Source: Trichodelitschia bisporula (taxonomy: Eukaryota; Ascomycota; Dothideomycetes; Phaeotrichales; Phaeotrichaceae). From it: a stretch of 64,000 nt of DNA. The notes beneath the pieces are model-generated. The model did no database searches. It saw only the letters and a program-made list of their open reading frames with translations, and was not told where the DNA came from. The stretch spans positions 1,372,021-1,436,020 of the forward strand of contig ML996691.1 of NCBI GenBank assembly GCA_010356995.1, in the 5' to 3' direction. This document shows positions 19,715-27,876 of this stretch, in pieces (the first letter of the stretch is position 1; each line of letters opens with the position of its first letter). Position numbers and translations under genes: made by a program.

Positions 19715-21907
19715 ATGTCGGCAAACGTAAAGAAGCACGCCGGAGTCGCAGCGCAGCACTCCCCGGCCTCGGGACGTAACTCGCCCGCCGGGTCTGGCCG
19801 TCCTGCCAGCCCCAGCACGACAGGCACCACCCCAGGCGGCCAGGGCACACCGCGCAAGAGCACCGCAGGGCCCGCTTCTGCATCTACAACCACCGGTTCA
19901 CCCAACGGCGTCACCCGCAGTCGCAGCGTGCGCACCACGAACGGGACTCCTATCTCTGCCCGCGCGGCCGTTAAGCGCCCGAGTCAAAGCAGCAATCTGA
20001 TCCAAGCCATGACGCCGGCGGACGAGGACGCGCGCATCGAGGCGGCGGCCTTGATTGAGGATCTGAAGACCAGGTTGCAGAAGACGGAATCTGCGACTGA
20101 GGAGTATGCGAAGCAGGTGCAGGTGTTGCAGGCGAGGTTGGATGAGTCGACGATGGAGCAGGGGAGGTTGGAGGAAAGGGTGCATGAGGAGGAGGAGCGG
20201 GTTCAGGATTTGGAGAATGAGAAGAGGGAGAGTGTACGCCAGAGGCGTGAGCTCGAGGCTATCTATGAGACGGAGCGGGCGACGATGATCAAGGAGAAGG
20301 AGGCGACGCAGCGCCGTGACGAGGAACTGCAGGGCATTATCGCCCGGTTGAAGGAGTCGCTCGCGCAGCGCGATTCTAGACCTGGATTGACGGACGAGAA
20401 GCGCCTCTCGCGCACGGGTGGGTTGCAACTGAGGCGTAGAACCTCGACTGATTCCACAGCGTCGTACCCGCTATCGTCGTCCCCAACGCTGGATGCGCAC
20501 TTTGCGCCGCCGTCCTCCCTCCAGCGCACCAACAGCAAGAACAACAGCAAGCTCGTCCTGCAAAAGGACAAGATGATCGAGTCCCTTCGCCTCGAGCTCG
20601 CCGAAGCGCAGATCAAACTCGTGGAGATGGAAAACATGGGCGGCGGTCGCATGCAGGAACTCGAGCGCACACTGCTGGAGGCGCGCATGACCAACGCCCG
20701 CCTCATGGAAGACAACGAGTCCTACCAACTCCTGCTCGGCGAAAAGACACTCAACGGCGACTTCGCGCGCACCGACATCCTCCGCTCCACCCCCTCAGGC
20801 CCAGCCGACGACCACCCAGCCCCTCCCTCCGGCGGCGCCAGTCTAGCCGACGAACTCTCCCTCGCCGACGACTCTGAGGCACACGAAGACGACGCCCACG
20901 TCCGCAGACTCGAAGCCGAGCTCGCAACGCAAAAGGACCAAAACAAAGCCCTAACCCTCTACATCAACAAAATCATCGAGCGCATCCTGCAGCACCAAGG
21001 CGGCTACGAAAACATCCTCTCCAACTCCGAAGACCCAGACCCGGCTCCCGCGGCAGCTCAACCCCCCCCTCCTCCCCCGAAAGACAAGGTCCTCCCCCCG
21101 CCGCCCAAGGACGCATCGCCGAGCATGCCCCCGCCGGCTGCGCCCGCCTCGTCTACGCCTGTCCCCGCTGCGTCGACGACGTTCCTCCAGCGCGCTAAAT
21201 CGGTCGCTATTGGCGGTGCGCGCCAGCGCCCGCGCCCCACGACTTACACCCCCGCAGCCGCAGGAGCGCCAGTGCCAGGCGTGACTGAGGATCCGAATAC
21301 GGCGCCGCGGGTTCCGCTACAGCGCACGCGGTCTTCACGGTTGAGCACTGATATGCGGCGCACGACGGGGGAGTGGAGCGGTGCGGCTGCGGCGGTGCTG
21401 GTGGGGAATATGTATCGCGGGGGCGAGGGGAGTCCGCGGACGAGTGTGTTTATGCGGCAGGCTAGTGGTGGGCCTGGAATTGGTGGTGGTGTGAAGGAGG
21501 GTGTGAAGGAGGAGGGGGATGAGGAGGATCCGCGGAAGGCGGCGCTTGAGGCCCTGACGGGCTCTGGTAGTGGCGAGAAAGAGGAAGTCCCGAGTCCGCC
21601 GCGGAGTGTGGCGAGTGGGACGGAGAGGGCTCCGCAGACGGGGGCTGTTATGGCGGGGAATAAGCCGCGTCCGTTGAGGTTGGTGCAGGAGCATGGGCAG
21701 GCAGCGAATCGGAGTAGTTGGTTGCCGAACTTGAGNNNNNNNNNNNNNNNNNNNNNNNNNNNNNNNNNNNNNNNNNNNNNNNNNNNNNNNNNNNNNNNNN
21801 AGGTGTGGAGTGAGGATGAGTGGGAGAGGGAAAGGGAGGGAGGGGATGTGGAGAGTGTGTGGGGGGATGAGGAGGGGGTTGGGGGGAGGTGGGAGGGGGT
21901 GGATTAG
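19715..21907 (+). CDS. Coiled-coil protein of filamentous ascomycetes, interrupted by an assembly gap
   Basis: An open frame of about 730 codons that includes 65 unresolved bases (21736-21800), so its length and the frame after the gap are uncertain. The N-terminus (about 1-100) is Ser/Thr/Pro/Arg-rich and probably disordered. Residues of about 105-230 form a long coiled coil beginning EDARIEAAALIEDLKTRL, and a second coiled coil (KLVLQKDKMIESLRLELAEA) spans about 285-345. A third conserved block, near 400-435, includes NKALTLYINKIIERILQHQG. A proline-rich tract and a Ser/Arg-rich tail follow. From memory, proteins with this layout in filamentous ascomycetes are annotated as M-protein-repeat or coiled-coil proteins of unknown role. 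The composition suggests a cytoskeletal or cortical scaffold, but that is only inference. No intron is needed. Confidence 0.72.
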   Translation: MSANVKKHAGVAAQHSPASGRNSPAGSGRPASPSTTGTTPGGQGTPRKSTAGPASASTTTGSPNGVTRSRSVRTTNGTPISARAAVKRPSQSSNLIQAMTPADEDARIEAAALIEDLKTRLQKTESATEEYAKQVQVLQARLDESTMEQGRLEERVHEEEERVQDLENEKRESVRQRRELEAIYETERATMIKEKEATQRRDEELQGIIARLKESLAQRDSRPGLTDEKRLSRTGGLQLRRRTSTDSTASYPLSSSPTLDAHFAPPSSLQRTNSKNNSKLVLQKDKMIESLRLELAEAQIKLVEMENMGGGRMQELERTLLEARMTNARLMEDNESYQLLLGEKTLNGDFARTDILRSTPSGPADDHPAPPSGGASLADELSLADDSEAHEDDAHVRRLEAELATQKDQNKALTLYINKIIERILQHQGGYENILSNSEDPDPAPAAAQPPPPPPKDKVLPPPPKDASPSMPPPAAPASSTPVPAASTTFLQRAKSVAIGGARQRPRPTTYTPAAAGAPVPGVTEDPNTAPRVPLQRTRSSRLSTDMRRTTGEWSGAAAAVLVGNMYRGGEGSPRTSVFMRQASGGPGIGGGVKEGVKEEGDEEDPRKAALEALTGSGSGEKEEVPSPPRSVASGTERAPQTGAVMAGNKPRPLRLVQEHGQAANRSSWLPNLXXXXXXXXXXXXXXXXXXXXXXXVWSEDEWEREREGGDVESVWGDEEGVGGRWEGVD
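21736..21800. other. Assembly gap (65 N)
   Basis: 65 unresolved bases inside the coiled-coil gene. The sequence on the right flank is very G-rich, which may explain the failed assembly. Confidence 0.99.
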
Positions 21908-22394
21908 GTGTTCTTCTTGGGGACTACGGTAGGGGGATAGACTGGTGGTGGTTGTTCCCGTTGTGAGCGTGGGTGGTAGATCTGGGGAGCGGCGGTTATG
22001 TGGGTTATGTGGATGTATATGCTGTATGTGTGCGTGCGTGTAGCGGGTCAAGGTTCAACGGCAAAGGTGGGGGCGTTATTCGTAGATTCATAACAAGCTT
22101 TGCGCGTGCTGTGTGCTGTGTGCTTGTTGAGGTTATGGATGGCTTTTTCGGGATCTGTATCCGTGTGTCGATACTCGGGATCTAGAATGGGGCTCGGAGA
22201 GAGTGGTTTAGGGATGTGGATACCCGGCTTTCGGGATAGTGACGGTGGAGTTTGAAATGATATTACGGCTTTAGCGGGTGGGGCAATGCGTGTGGGATGT
22301 GTGTCCGTCTCGTTATCTGACCGTTCTCTTGATGGAGTATATAGAAGGATGTTGTTCCTACGGTGGATGTCCACGGCCGTGTCGTACTGTACCG
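21908..22394. other. Intergenic spacer
   Basis: About 490 bases of GT-rich sequence after the coiled-coil gene. No gene recognised. Confidence 0.4.
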
Positions 22395-22625
22395 TTCTTA
22401 CTGATGGGGGCATGGAGCGGTGTTATGTCCGAAAGGAACGTACTTCTCAGGGACATGATGTAATGCGGACATGATGTAATGCGCGCATGAGGAGAGGAAG
22501 GAGCATAGGAGGGTACTTGTCATCAGGTTGTATCCATTCTCAAGAGTCTCCTCTCTTCCTCTCTTCCTCTCTGTCTTCAAGCTCGATAACTTCACTCAGC
22601 ACAGATGCCGCTGTACGTGTCAACC
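22395..22625 (+). repeat. Dispersed repeat, LTR-like (copy A)
   Basis: Shares an ordered set of blocks with 24465-24665: acatgatgtaat, gcgcatga, gaggaagga, tacttg.catca, ctc.agagtctc, a CT-rich run, then a tcaactcttcac-like end. The CT-rich leader after a core-promoter-like segment resembles an LTR. Ends were not fixed. Confidence 0.5.
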
Positions 22626-22689
22626 CCTAAATGTTCCTTACACTCTACAAACTCAAACCTGCCGTTCACTGTCGTCGTCCTGTGGCCGC

Positions 22690-22770
22690 TCTGCCCGAGA
22701 TATTTTGGGGAAGAGGGCGGCCATGATGTTTTGGCTCGGGTTGATTTTAGGAAGTTGGAGACATTCTTTG
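22690..22770 (-). repeat. Short segment repeated at 34262-34345
   Basis: On the minus strand it reads cttcctaaaatcaacccgagccaaa...atggccgcc...cggccac. The plus strand at 34262-34345 reads cgtcctaaaatctatgttagccaaa...atggccgct...cggccac. Both look like the upstream end and start of the same degraded small gene. Confidence 0.4.
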
Positions 22771-22884
22771 GAGTGCAGCTGTCTATCTAGGAATCAGTCT
22801 ACTACGGCATTTCTCTAGGTATTCTCTTTAGCTGTACTCCCTGACACTCCGACTTCTTGCGCTGGCTCAAGCTAACGGAGCATA

Positions 22885-23010
22885 GGCTTGACGCGTGCAA
22901 AAGGCCACAACCGGAAGTGAAGAGCTGGATAAAAGACGAAGAGAAGACAAGAGTCAAGAGATGCTCGAGACTAAATACATGAGGATGCCCAGTATCTTCC
23001 ATCATGGCAA
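22885..23010 (-). repeat. Dispersed repeat, LTR-like fragment (copy B)
   Basis: On the minus strand this reads tactgggcatcctcatgtatttagtctcgag...tcttgactcttgtcttctcttc, matching the core of the copies near 24120 and 24600. It lies downstream of the minus-strand gag/protease fossil, in the same orientation as the copy upstream of that fossil. That arrangement suits a pair of LTRs. Confidence 0.4.
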
Positions 23011-23100
23011 AGCCATCATTCTCTAGTCTTGAGACTCAATCTGATACACCACCATGCCATTTGTGACTTCCGCGTAGCCAATGACTTAATCATTCACCAT

Positions 23101-23896
23101 TTAATGGACCGTCAACTGTTTCAGATGGAGCCAAATGCTCCTACAGGTGAGCTTGCCCGATGCGTCAGGCGATGACAGCTCGATGCCCGGGACAGAGCAT
23201 GAAGACGCATGTGAGGCGGCGAGAGGTGGGCACGAACACAACTTGTTGCCCGTGGCAGCTTTAACGCTCGAAATGACGTTGTAGGGACTTTCGGGGACCA
23301 AGCAGGCCTTGCCCAGGTCAATCTTGTGGCCCGTTGTAGCTAAGGTTATGGTGACCGTCCCAAAACCTCGAGCCATGACAACCTGGGATGAGGACCCCTT
23401 GGGCAGTGTGAACCACAGCTCACCCGGGGTTTCCTCCAACTTCTCGAAGAGTTTCCTATCGTTGCGGATATGTACGCTGCTGCTGGTATCATGAAGCCAG
23501 TCGCTTCGAGTGAGGCTTGGGGTTTTGCTCATTGCCACGTCAGGTGTCGAGATGTCGTCTTTGACTCCATCTAGCGCAAGCCGAAGTATCTCATTCTTGA
23601 TCGATCCAAAGAGTGCTGTAACCGATGGCCTGTGGGAGGGCTCTGTCATTCTGATAATGGATTGCAGCGCAGGCGAGATTTGGTTGCATCAACCAGATAC
23701 GGAGCTCGGAGTCCACCTCCAGAAGTTCGTCATCATCGTCATCATCGTCATCAATGGTCTCCCATCCCTCTAAGTAGTACCAGACGCCCCATTGGTAGCA
23801 TTGGTGCTGCAGCTCTTGAACCCATGGACGCCATTGCTTTTCGGTATTCAGGATGTCTCCAGGCTGTAGGGACGGATTGAAGCCAGAAGTTGACAT
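23101..23896 (-). mobile_element. Fossil copia-like gag/protease region (broken)
   Basis: A minus-strand relic of a Ty1/copia-type LTR retrotransposon gag with the start of the protease domain. It contains a gag-like N-terminal part (KQWRPWVQELQHQC, GVWYYLEGWETIDD) and a protease-like part (WLHDTSSSVHIRNDRKLF...VPESPYNVISS). It is a homologue of the 343-codon frame at 32676-33704 by several aligned blocks. No integrase or reverse transcriptase part is visible. It is broken in at least one place. LTR-like repeats lie on both sides. Confidence 0.6.
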
Positions 23897-24004
23897 GTTT
23901 GATGAATGGGCTCCCCGCGGGGACGGTGAAGTTTTCTCAAGGCGGTCTCGAGGGGTTCTCCGGGGCGGTTTCGCAAGCTTCGAAGCGATTTAGGAACTTC
24001 CTTC

Positions 24005-24120
24005 TCGTTTTGAAGTAGAAGAGGAAGAGGGGAAGAGAGGAAGAGAAGGAAGAGAGGAAGAGAGGAAGAGAGGAAGAGAGGAAGAGAGGAAGAGAGGAAG
24101 AGAGGAAGAGAGGAAGAGAC
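24005..24120 (+). repeat. Purine-rich tandem repeat, 10-bp unit
   Basis: About ten near-perfect copies of GAGGAAGAGA. It sits inside an LTR-like repeat at the place where the other copies have a shorter CT/GA-rich leader, so it is probably a local expansion of that leader. Confidence 0.85.
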
Positions 24121-24245
24121 TCTCGAGACTTAAATTCACGATGCCAAGTAGCCTCCTTTGCGCCTTCCTTCTATCATGCTCGCATTACATCATACGCTCC
24201 TTTCTGACACAGCAATGCTCCTTCCATGTCTACATCAGGATATGT
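24120..24245 (-). repeat. Dispersed repeat, LTR-like (copy C), inverted relative to copy D
   Basis: The plus strand ctctcgagacttaaattcacgatgcc...cattacatca...ctccttccatgtctacatcagga matches the reverse complement of 24470-24620 over about 125 bases. Copies C and D therefore form an inverted pair about 220 bases apart. Confidence 0.65.
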
Positions 24246-24440
24246 CAGTGAGAGACACGCCAGCGGTACGGGAAGCCGACTTTGCACGCAAGAACGAACG
24301 CCGACAAGGCTGCATAACGACACCAAGAATCAAGATGTGAGACGTAAACCAACGCATCAAACCGCTCCCCGATGTCGGTACTTTCTCCCGTTCCCCCTCA
24401 CCCGTTATCCCCCCCCCCATTCTGTCACTCTCCTCCCACC
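24240..24440 (+). repeat. Extra copy of DUF7702 3'-flank
   Basis: The segment gagagacacgccagcggtacg...aacgacaccaagaatcaagatg...ttccccctcacccgttatccc aligns with 24690-24890 (gagaacacaccagcggtacg...aacgacactcagaatcaagacg...ttcccctcaacccgtcac). The latter adjoins the 3' end of the decayed DUF7702 gene. Confidence 0.55.
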
Positions 24441-24464
24441 CTCTCACTCTCCTCCTTCCCCTGG

Positions 24465-24665
24465 CTCCTGATGTAGACAGAGAAGGAGCGCTGTCATGTC
24501 AGGAAGGAGCATATCACTCTTAGGAAGGAACATGATGTAATATGCGCATGATGGGAGGCAGGAACATATGAGGATACTTGGCATCACGTATTCAGTCTCG
24601 ACAGTCTCTTGACTCCCCTCCCCTCTCCTCTTCATCTTTTTGTCAAACTCTTCACTTTACAGTGT
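24465..24665 (+). repeat. Dispersed repeat, LTR-like (copy D)
   Basis: Plus-strand partner of copy C, and in the same orientation as copy A. Starts near tcctgatgtagacagagaag and ends in a CT-rich leader followed by caaactcttcactttacag. Confidence 0.6.
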
Positions 24666-24881
24666 TACACGCTCGTGTAAGGCCTTGCTTCCATTAACGA
24701 CGGGTTATGAGAGATCGGTGACGGAGATGAAGATATCAGCGAGAACACACCAGCGGTACGAGAAGCCCAGTTAACCCCCAAAAACTAATGTCGACAGTGT
24801 TGAAATAACGACACTCAGAATCAAGACGTAAGACGCAAACCCACGCGCCGCATGCACCCACCGCCGGTTCCCCTCAACCCG

Positions 24882-25766
24882 TCACTCCCACACCCACTCC
24901 CTCAGCTCTTCCTCACAACCTCCCTCCCTGTCCTCCAACAGCTCTTCCTCGCAACCTTCCTCACAACCTTCCTCACTGTCCTCCTCTCCGTCAGTCATCA
25001 ACCACCCCAAAGCCAGCGCCAACCAGCCAACTAACGCCCCACCACACTGCACAAACCCCCGCACCACCACAGCCTTCTCCCTCTACCCAACCAACCCCAC
25101 ACCCCACCCTTCGTCTCCCACGCAGACTCAACAGCATACAAAACCCCCAACACCAATCCAAGCATCGCTGCCGCCAGCGTAGACACCAGAACCCGCTCCT
25201 GGCCCAACTATCACCGCCGGGTTACGAACCACATCGCGACGCCCACTTGCCCCGTACACAACACGTGGGAGATAACAGCGGCAATGCTGCAGAGTATGTG
25301 GCTAGCATGTAGTGAGGGCGCGTCCAGTAACGGGGGGTCGGGCGCCAACACGAGGCACCCAGCGATGGAGAACATCCCGCCGACAGCTGTAACCACCTCG
25401 GCTGCGGTTAAACCCCCGAGCGGGATGTAGGGCGCGGGAAGAACATTATTCCTGGCTCACTCGTCAGCATTAACGAGTATGGGAGAGGCTCGGGGGGACG
25501 TACACCCGTCTGCTTACGCCCTGCGCCATTGCCAACAGCCCGAATAACCCGACGGCGTAGCAGGTAGAAGCCAAGATACAGAAGCCTATGTTCTGGGGTG
25601 CGGATGCGAAGGCTATGAGTTCTGTCGCCGCGCCCATGATGTACATCTGGGGGACTATGTTGATCCGGGGGGAACCGTGCTTGGACGCGAGGAAGAAGGA
25701 TAGAGGGAAGAGGGCCGTCCAGACGACAAGCAGGGCTATGGCGAGGGATTGGTGGGGGACGAGCAT
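24882..25766 (-). pseudogene. Decayed tandem copy of the DUF7702 seven-TM gene
   Basis: Homologous to the intact gene at 26174-27028 over nearly its full length. The start region (PHQSLAIALLVVWTALF, KHGSPR) and FCILASTCYAVGLFGLLAMAQGVSRRV align with the neighbour. The 5' splice site GTACGT follows at the matching place, and the sequence beyond the predicted acceptor continues as NVLPAPYIPLGGLTAAEVV. After GQVGVAMWFVTRR there is a stop codon where the neighbour continues RVLGGERVL, and the next block (LVSTLAAAMLGLVLGVLYAVESAW) is followed by a frame change before KAVVVRGFVQCGGAL. A few residues of the first loop are missing too. Decay is therefore concentrated in the 3' half. The promoter region is also duplicated. 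A truncated product from the first half cannot be excluded. Confidence 0.72.
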
Positions 25767-26173
25767 CCTCGCGAGTGCTTGCGTGAGAAAGTATTGTCTT
25801 GTGATCATCAGGCGCGGATTCCGGTTAGAGTCCGTGTTTACCGTTTTGAACTTGGTATATTGTACTGAGGGGAGCTTGCAAAAGTGAGCATGGAAGGGAG
25901 ATCGCGGCATATATATGCTCACGATCCGTCGCAATTGCCCGGTCACATGCCTCCCTTCCTCGCAGGTAGGTTCCGTTTGCGTGGCTGATGTGCGTTGCCC
26001 GATTTATGTAGTACCCTCATCGGCGAGAGATGGCCAATGTACGGGCGGGGAGATCGGCGCTACAAGGCTGCAGCAAGGCTTACGTTGCAAGGATGCGTAT
26101 TCCTAGCACTTCGTATCGTATTACATGGTTCAGTACGTCTTTCCGTAGTCCCGCCCCCTCCACCGGTTCCCCG

Positions 26174-27028
26174 TTACCCCATCACTCCCTCCTCCACCCC
26201 CCCCATCTCCTCCTTCCCCACACCCTCCCTCCCCGCCCCCCCCACCCTCTCCGCCATCAAACCCCCCCAACCCAGCGCCAACCAGCACAGCAGTTCCCCC
26301 CCGCACTGCACAACACCCTGCACCACCACAGCCTTCTGACCTCCGCCTAGAGAATCCCAAACCCCACCCTTCCGTCCCCACGCCGACCCAACAGCATACG
26401 CAACCCGCATCACCAAGCCGGGCATCGCCGCCGCCAGCGCAAAGGACAACACCCTCTCGCCCCCCAGTACTCGCCGCCGGCTTACAAACCACACCGCGGC
26501 GCCTACTTGCCCCGCGCACAACACGTCGAAGATGATCGCGGCCACACGGCGGAGCGTACGACCCGTATTCTGTGAGCCTGCGTCCGCGGATGGGCTGAGC
26601 ATGGTGCCCGCAGCAATAGCGAGCGCGAGCCCGACAATCGTAGCCAGCTTTGCAGCCATGAAAACCTTCATTGGGAGGCGAGGCGCGGGGAGCTTGTCGT
26701 TCCTGTTTTCATCAGTCAAGGGTTCCTCCAGGAGGCAGGGGACGTACACTCGACTGCTTACGCCCTGCGCAGCGAGCAACAGCGGGACTAGGCCGATGGC
26801 GTAGAGGATCGAGCTCGCGGTGTAGAGGCCTAGGTCCGGGGGGTGCGAGGCCAGGGCGCCTAACTCGATGCCGGCGCCGACGATGCGCACGAGCGGGAGG
26901 GAGAGGAGGTAGAACCACCCCAGATGCCGGCCTACGCCATGTTTGCGGAGGACGAGGAAGGCGGGGAGGAGGAGGGGCGTCCATAGGACGAGCAGGGCTA
27001 TGGCGAGGGATTGGTGCGGGGAGGGCAT
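26174..27028 (-). CDS. Seven-TM DUF7702 membrane protein
   Basis: A predicted polytopic membrane protein of a family widespread in filamentous ascomycetes (DUF7702), of unknown function. Exons 27028-26748 and 26702-26174, giving 269 aa. The 45-nt intron is in frame, so the unspliced frame is also open. The intron is supported because the decayed tandem copy has a stop codon inside the matching stretch. Seven hydrophobic segments can be read, beginning with LAIALLVLWTPLLLPAFLVL, then WFYLLSLPLVRIVGAGIELGAL, LYTASSILYAIGLVPLLLAAQGV, VFMAAKLATIVGLALAIAAGT, and three more in the second half. Features common in the family are seen: the short basic loop KHG after the first segment, and the RIVGAG and AQGV positions. 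The C-terminus is Gly/Glu-rich. The family resembles fungal orphan receptors in layout, but no ligand or signalling partner is known. Confidence 0.8.
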   Translation of the reverse strand: MPSPHQSLAIALLVLWTPLLLPAFLVLRKHGVGRHLGWFYLLSLPLVRIVGAGIELGALASHPPDLGLYTASSILYAIGLVPLLLAAQGVSSRVYVPCLLEEPLTDENRNDKLPAPRLPMKVFMAAKLATIVGLALAIAAGTMLSPSADAGSQNTGRTLRRVAAIIFDVLCAGQVGAAVWFVSRRRVLGGERVLSFALAAAMPGLVMRVAYAVGSAWGRKGGVWDSLGGGQKAVVVQGVVQCGGELLCWLALGWGGLMAERVGGAGREGVGKEEMGGVEEGVMG

Positions 27029-27876
27029 GGCGGCGGCGGTGGTGGAGGGGAGAATTTGTGATGAAGGTGAGTTGTGATGGAGGATAGGAGGGGAGGGCGG
27101 TTAGGCGCATATATACTCACGATCCGTTGCAATGGCTCTGCCGTATTCTACCCCTGCCCAGACCCGGCAAACGGCACAAGCAGCTCATGTAGCATTCGCC
27201 TGCGAAAGGCAGATATGCGTCGCGCGCCTTCCCCCATCCGCTCGCGATCCCCGAGATACGGGTACGGGGAGATCAGCCAAGCGCCACAAGGCTGCCGCAA
27301 GGCTTAGCCGCAAGGCATATTCGTACCGCACCCCTGGCCGGACACGACTTCGCGCCGCGGCGCCAACGGTGCTAAAAGTTATCGCTCCCTTCTCAACACA
27401 AGGCCTCGCATATCCTCGAGCATGGTTTTACATACTTGCATCACTGACGCTGGGGAGTGGAAGTGAAAAGCGCGAGGAGTCGTCCAGGGGCCCCTCGCGG
27501 TGCGACGCTCCCGATTGGTGGATGGATGGGCTAAGGCGAGGGCGCAGTTGCTGACAGCGCAGGGGTGCATGTCGGGCTTGTCCGCGAAGGATCGGATCGG
27601 GCATGCCCAGCCGGGGAACTAGGGAGTCGGAACAGGGCGACGGGCTGTGACGGGAGGGGGTTTACGGCCGTGATATGTAACGGTTACGGGATGAACCAGG
27701 CACGGAGTAAGCGCGCGATTAATACTACAGCAGCAGTCTGCCTCGTAAAGACTACGCTGCAGCAGCCCACGTCGCACTCTTATCCGCATATGCTAGTGAT
27801 GCTATCCCTCTACCGTAACTACGGTTCCCTTCACCCATTCCCATACCACCGAAAAAGCCCATCCCACCTTCCCGCA
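27029..27876. other. Intergenic spacer with duplicated promoter segment
   Basis: The first ~270 bases match the sequence upstream of the decayed DUF7702 copy: gcatatata.ctcacgatccg.tgcaat at 27102-27133 and at 25907-25937, and a caaggct...gcaaggctta block at 27288-27307 and 26068-26081. The rest shows no gene. Confidence 0.5.

Noticed and set aside
21335-22051. 238-codon minus-strand frame across the gap
   Set aside because: Antisense to the coiled-coil gene, spans unresolved bases and is low-complexity.
24005-24120. CRISPR-like array
   Set aside because: The units are contiguous 10-bp purine repeats without spacers, in a eukaryotic genome.
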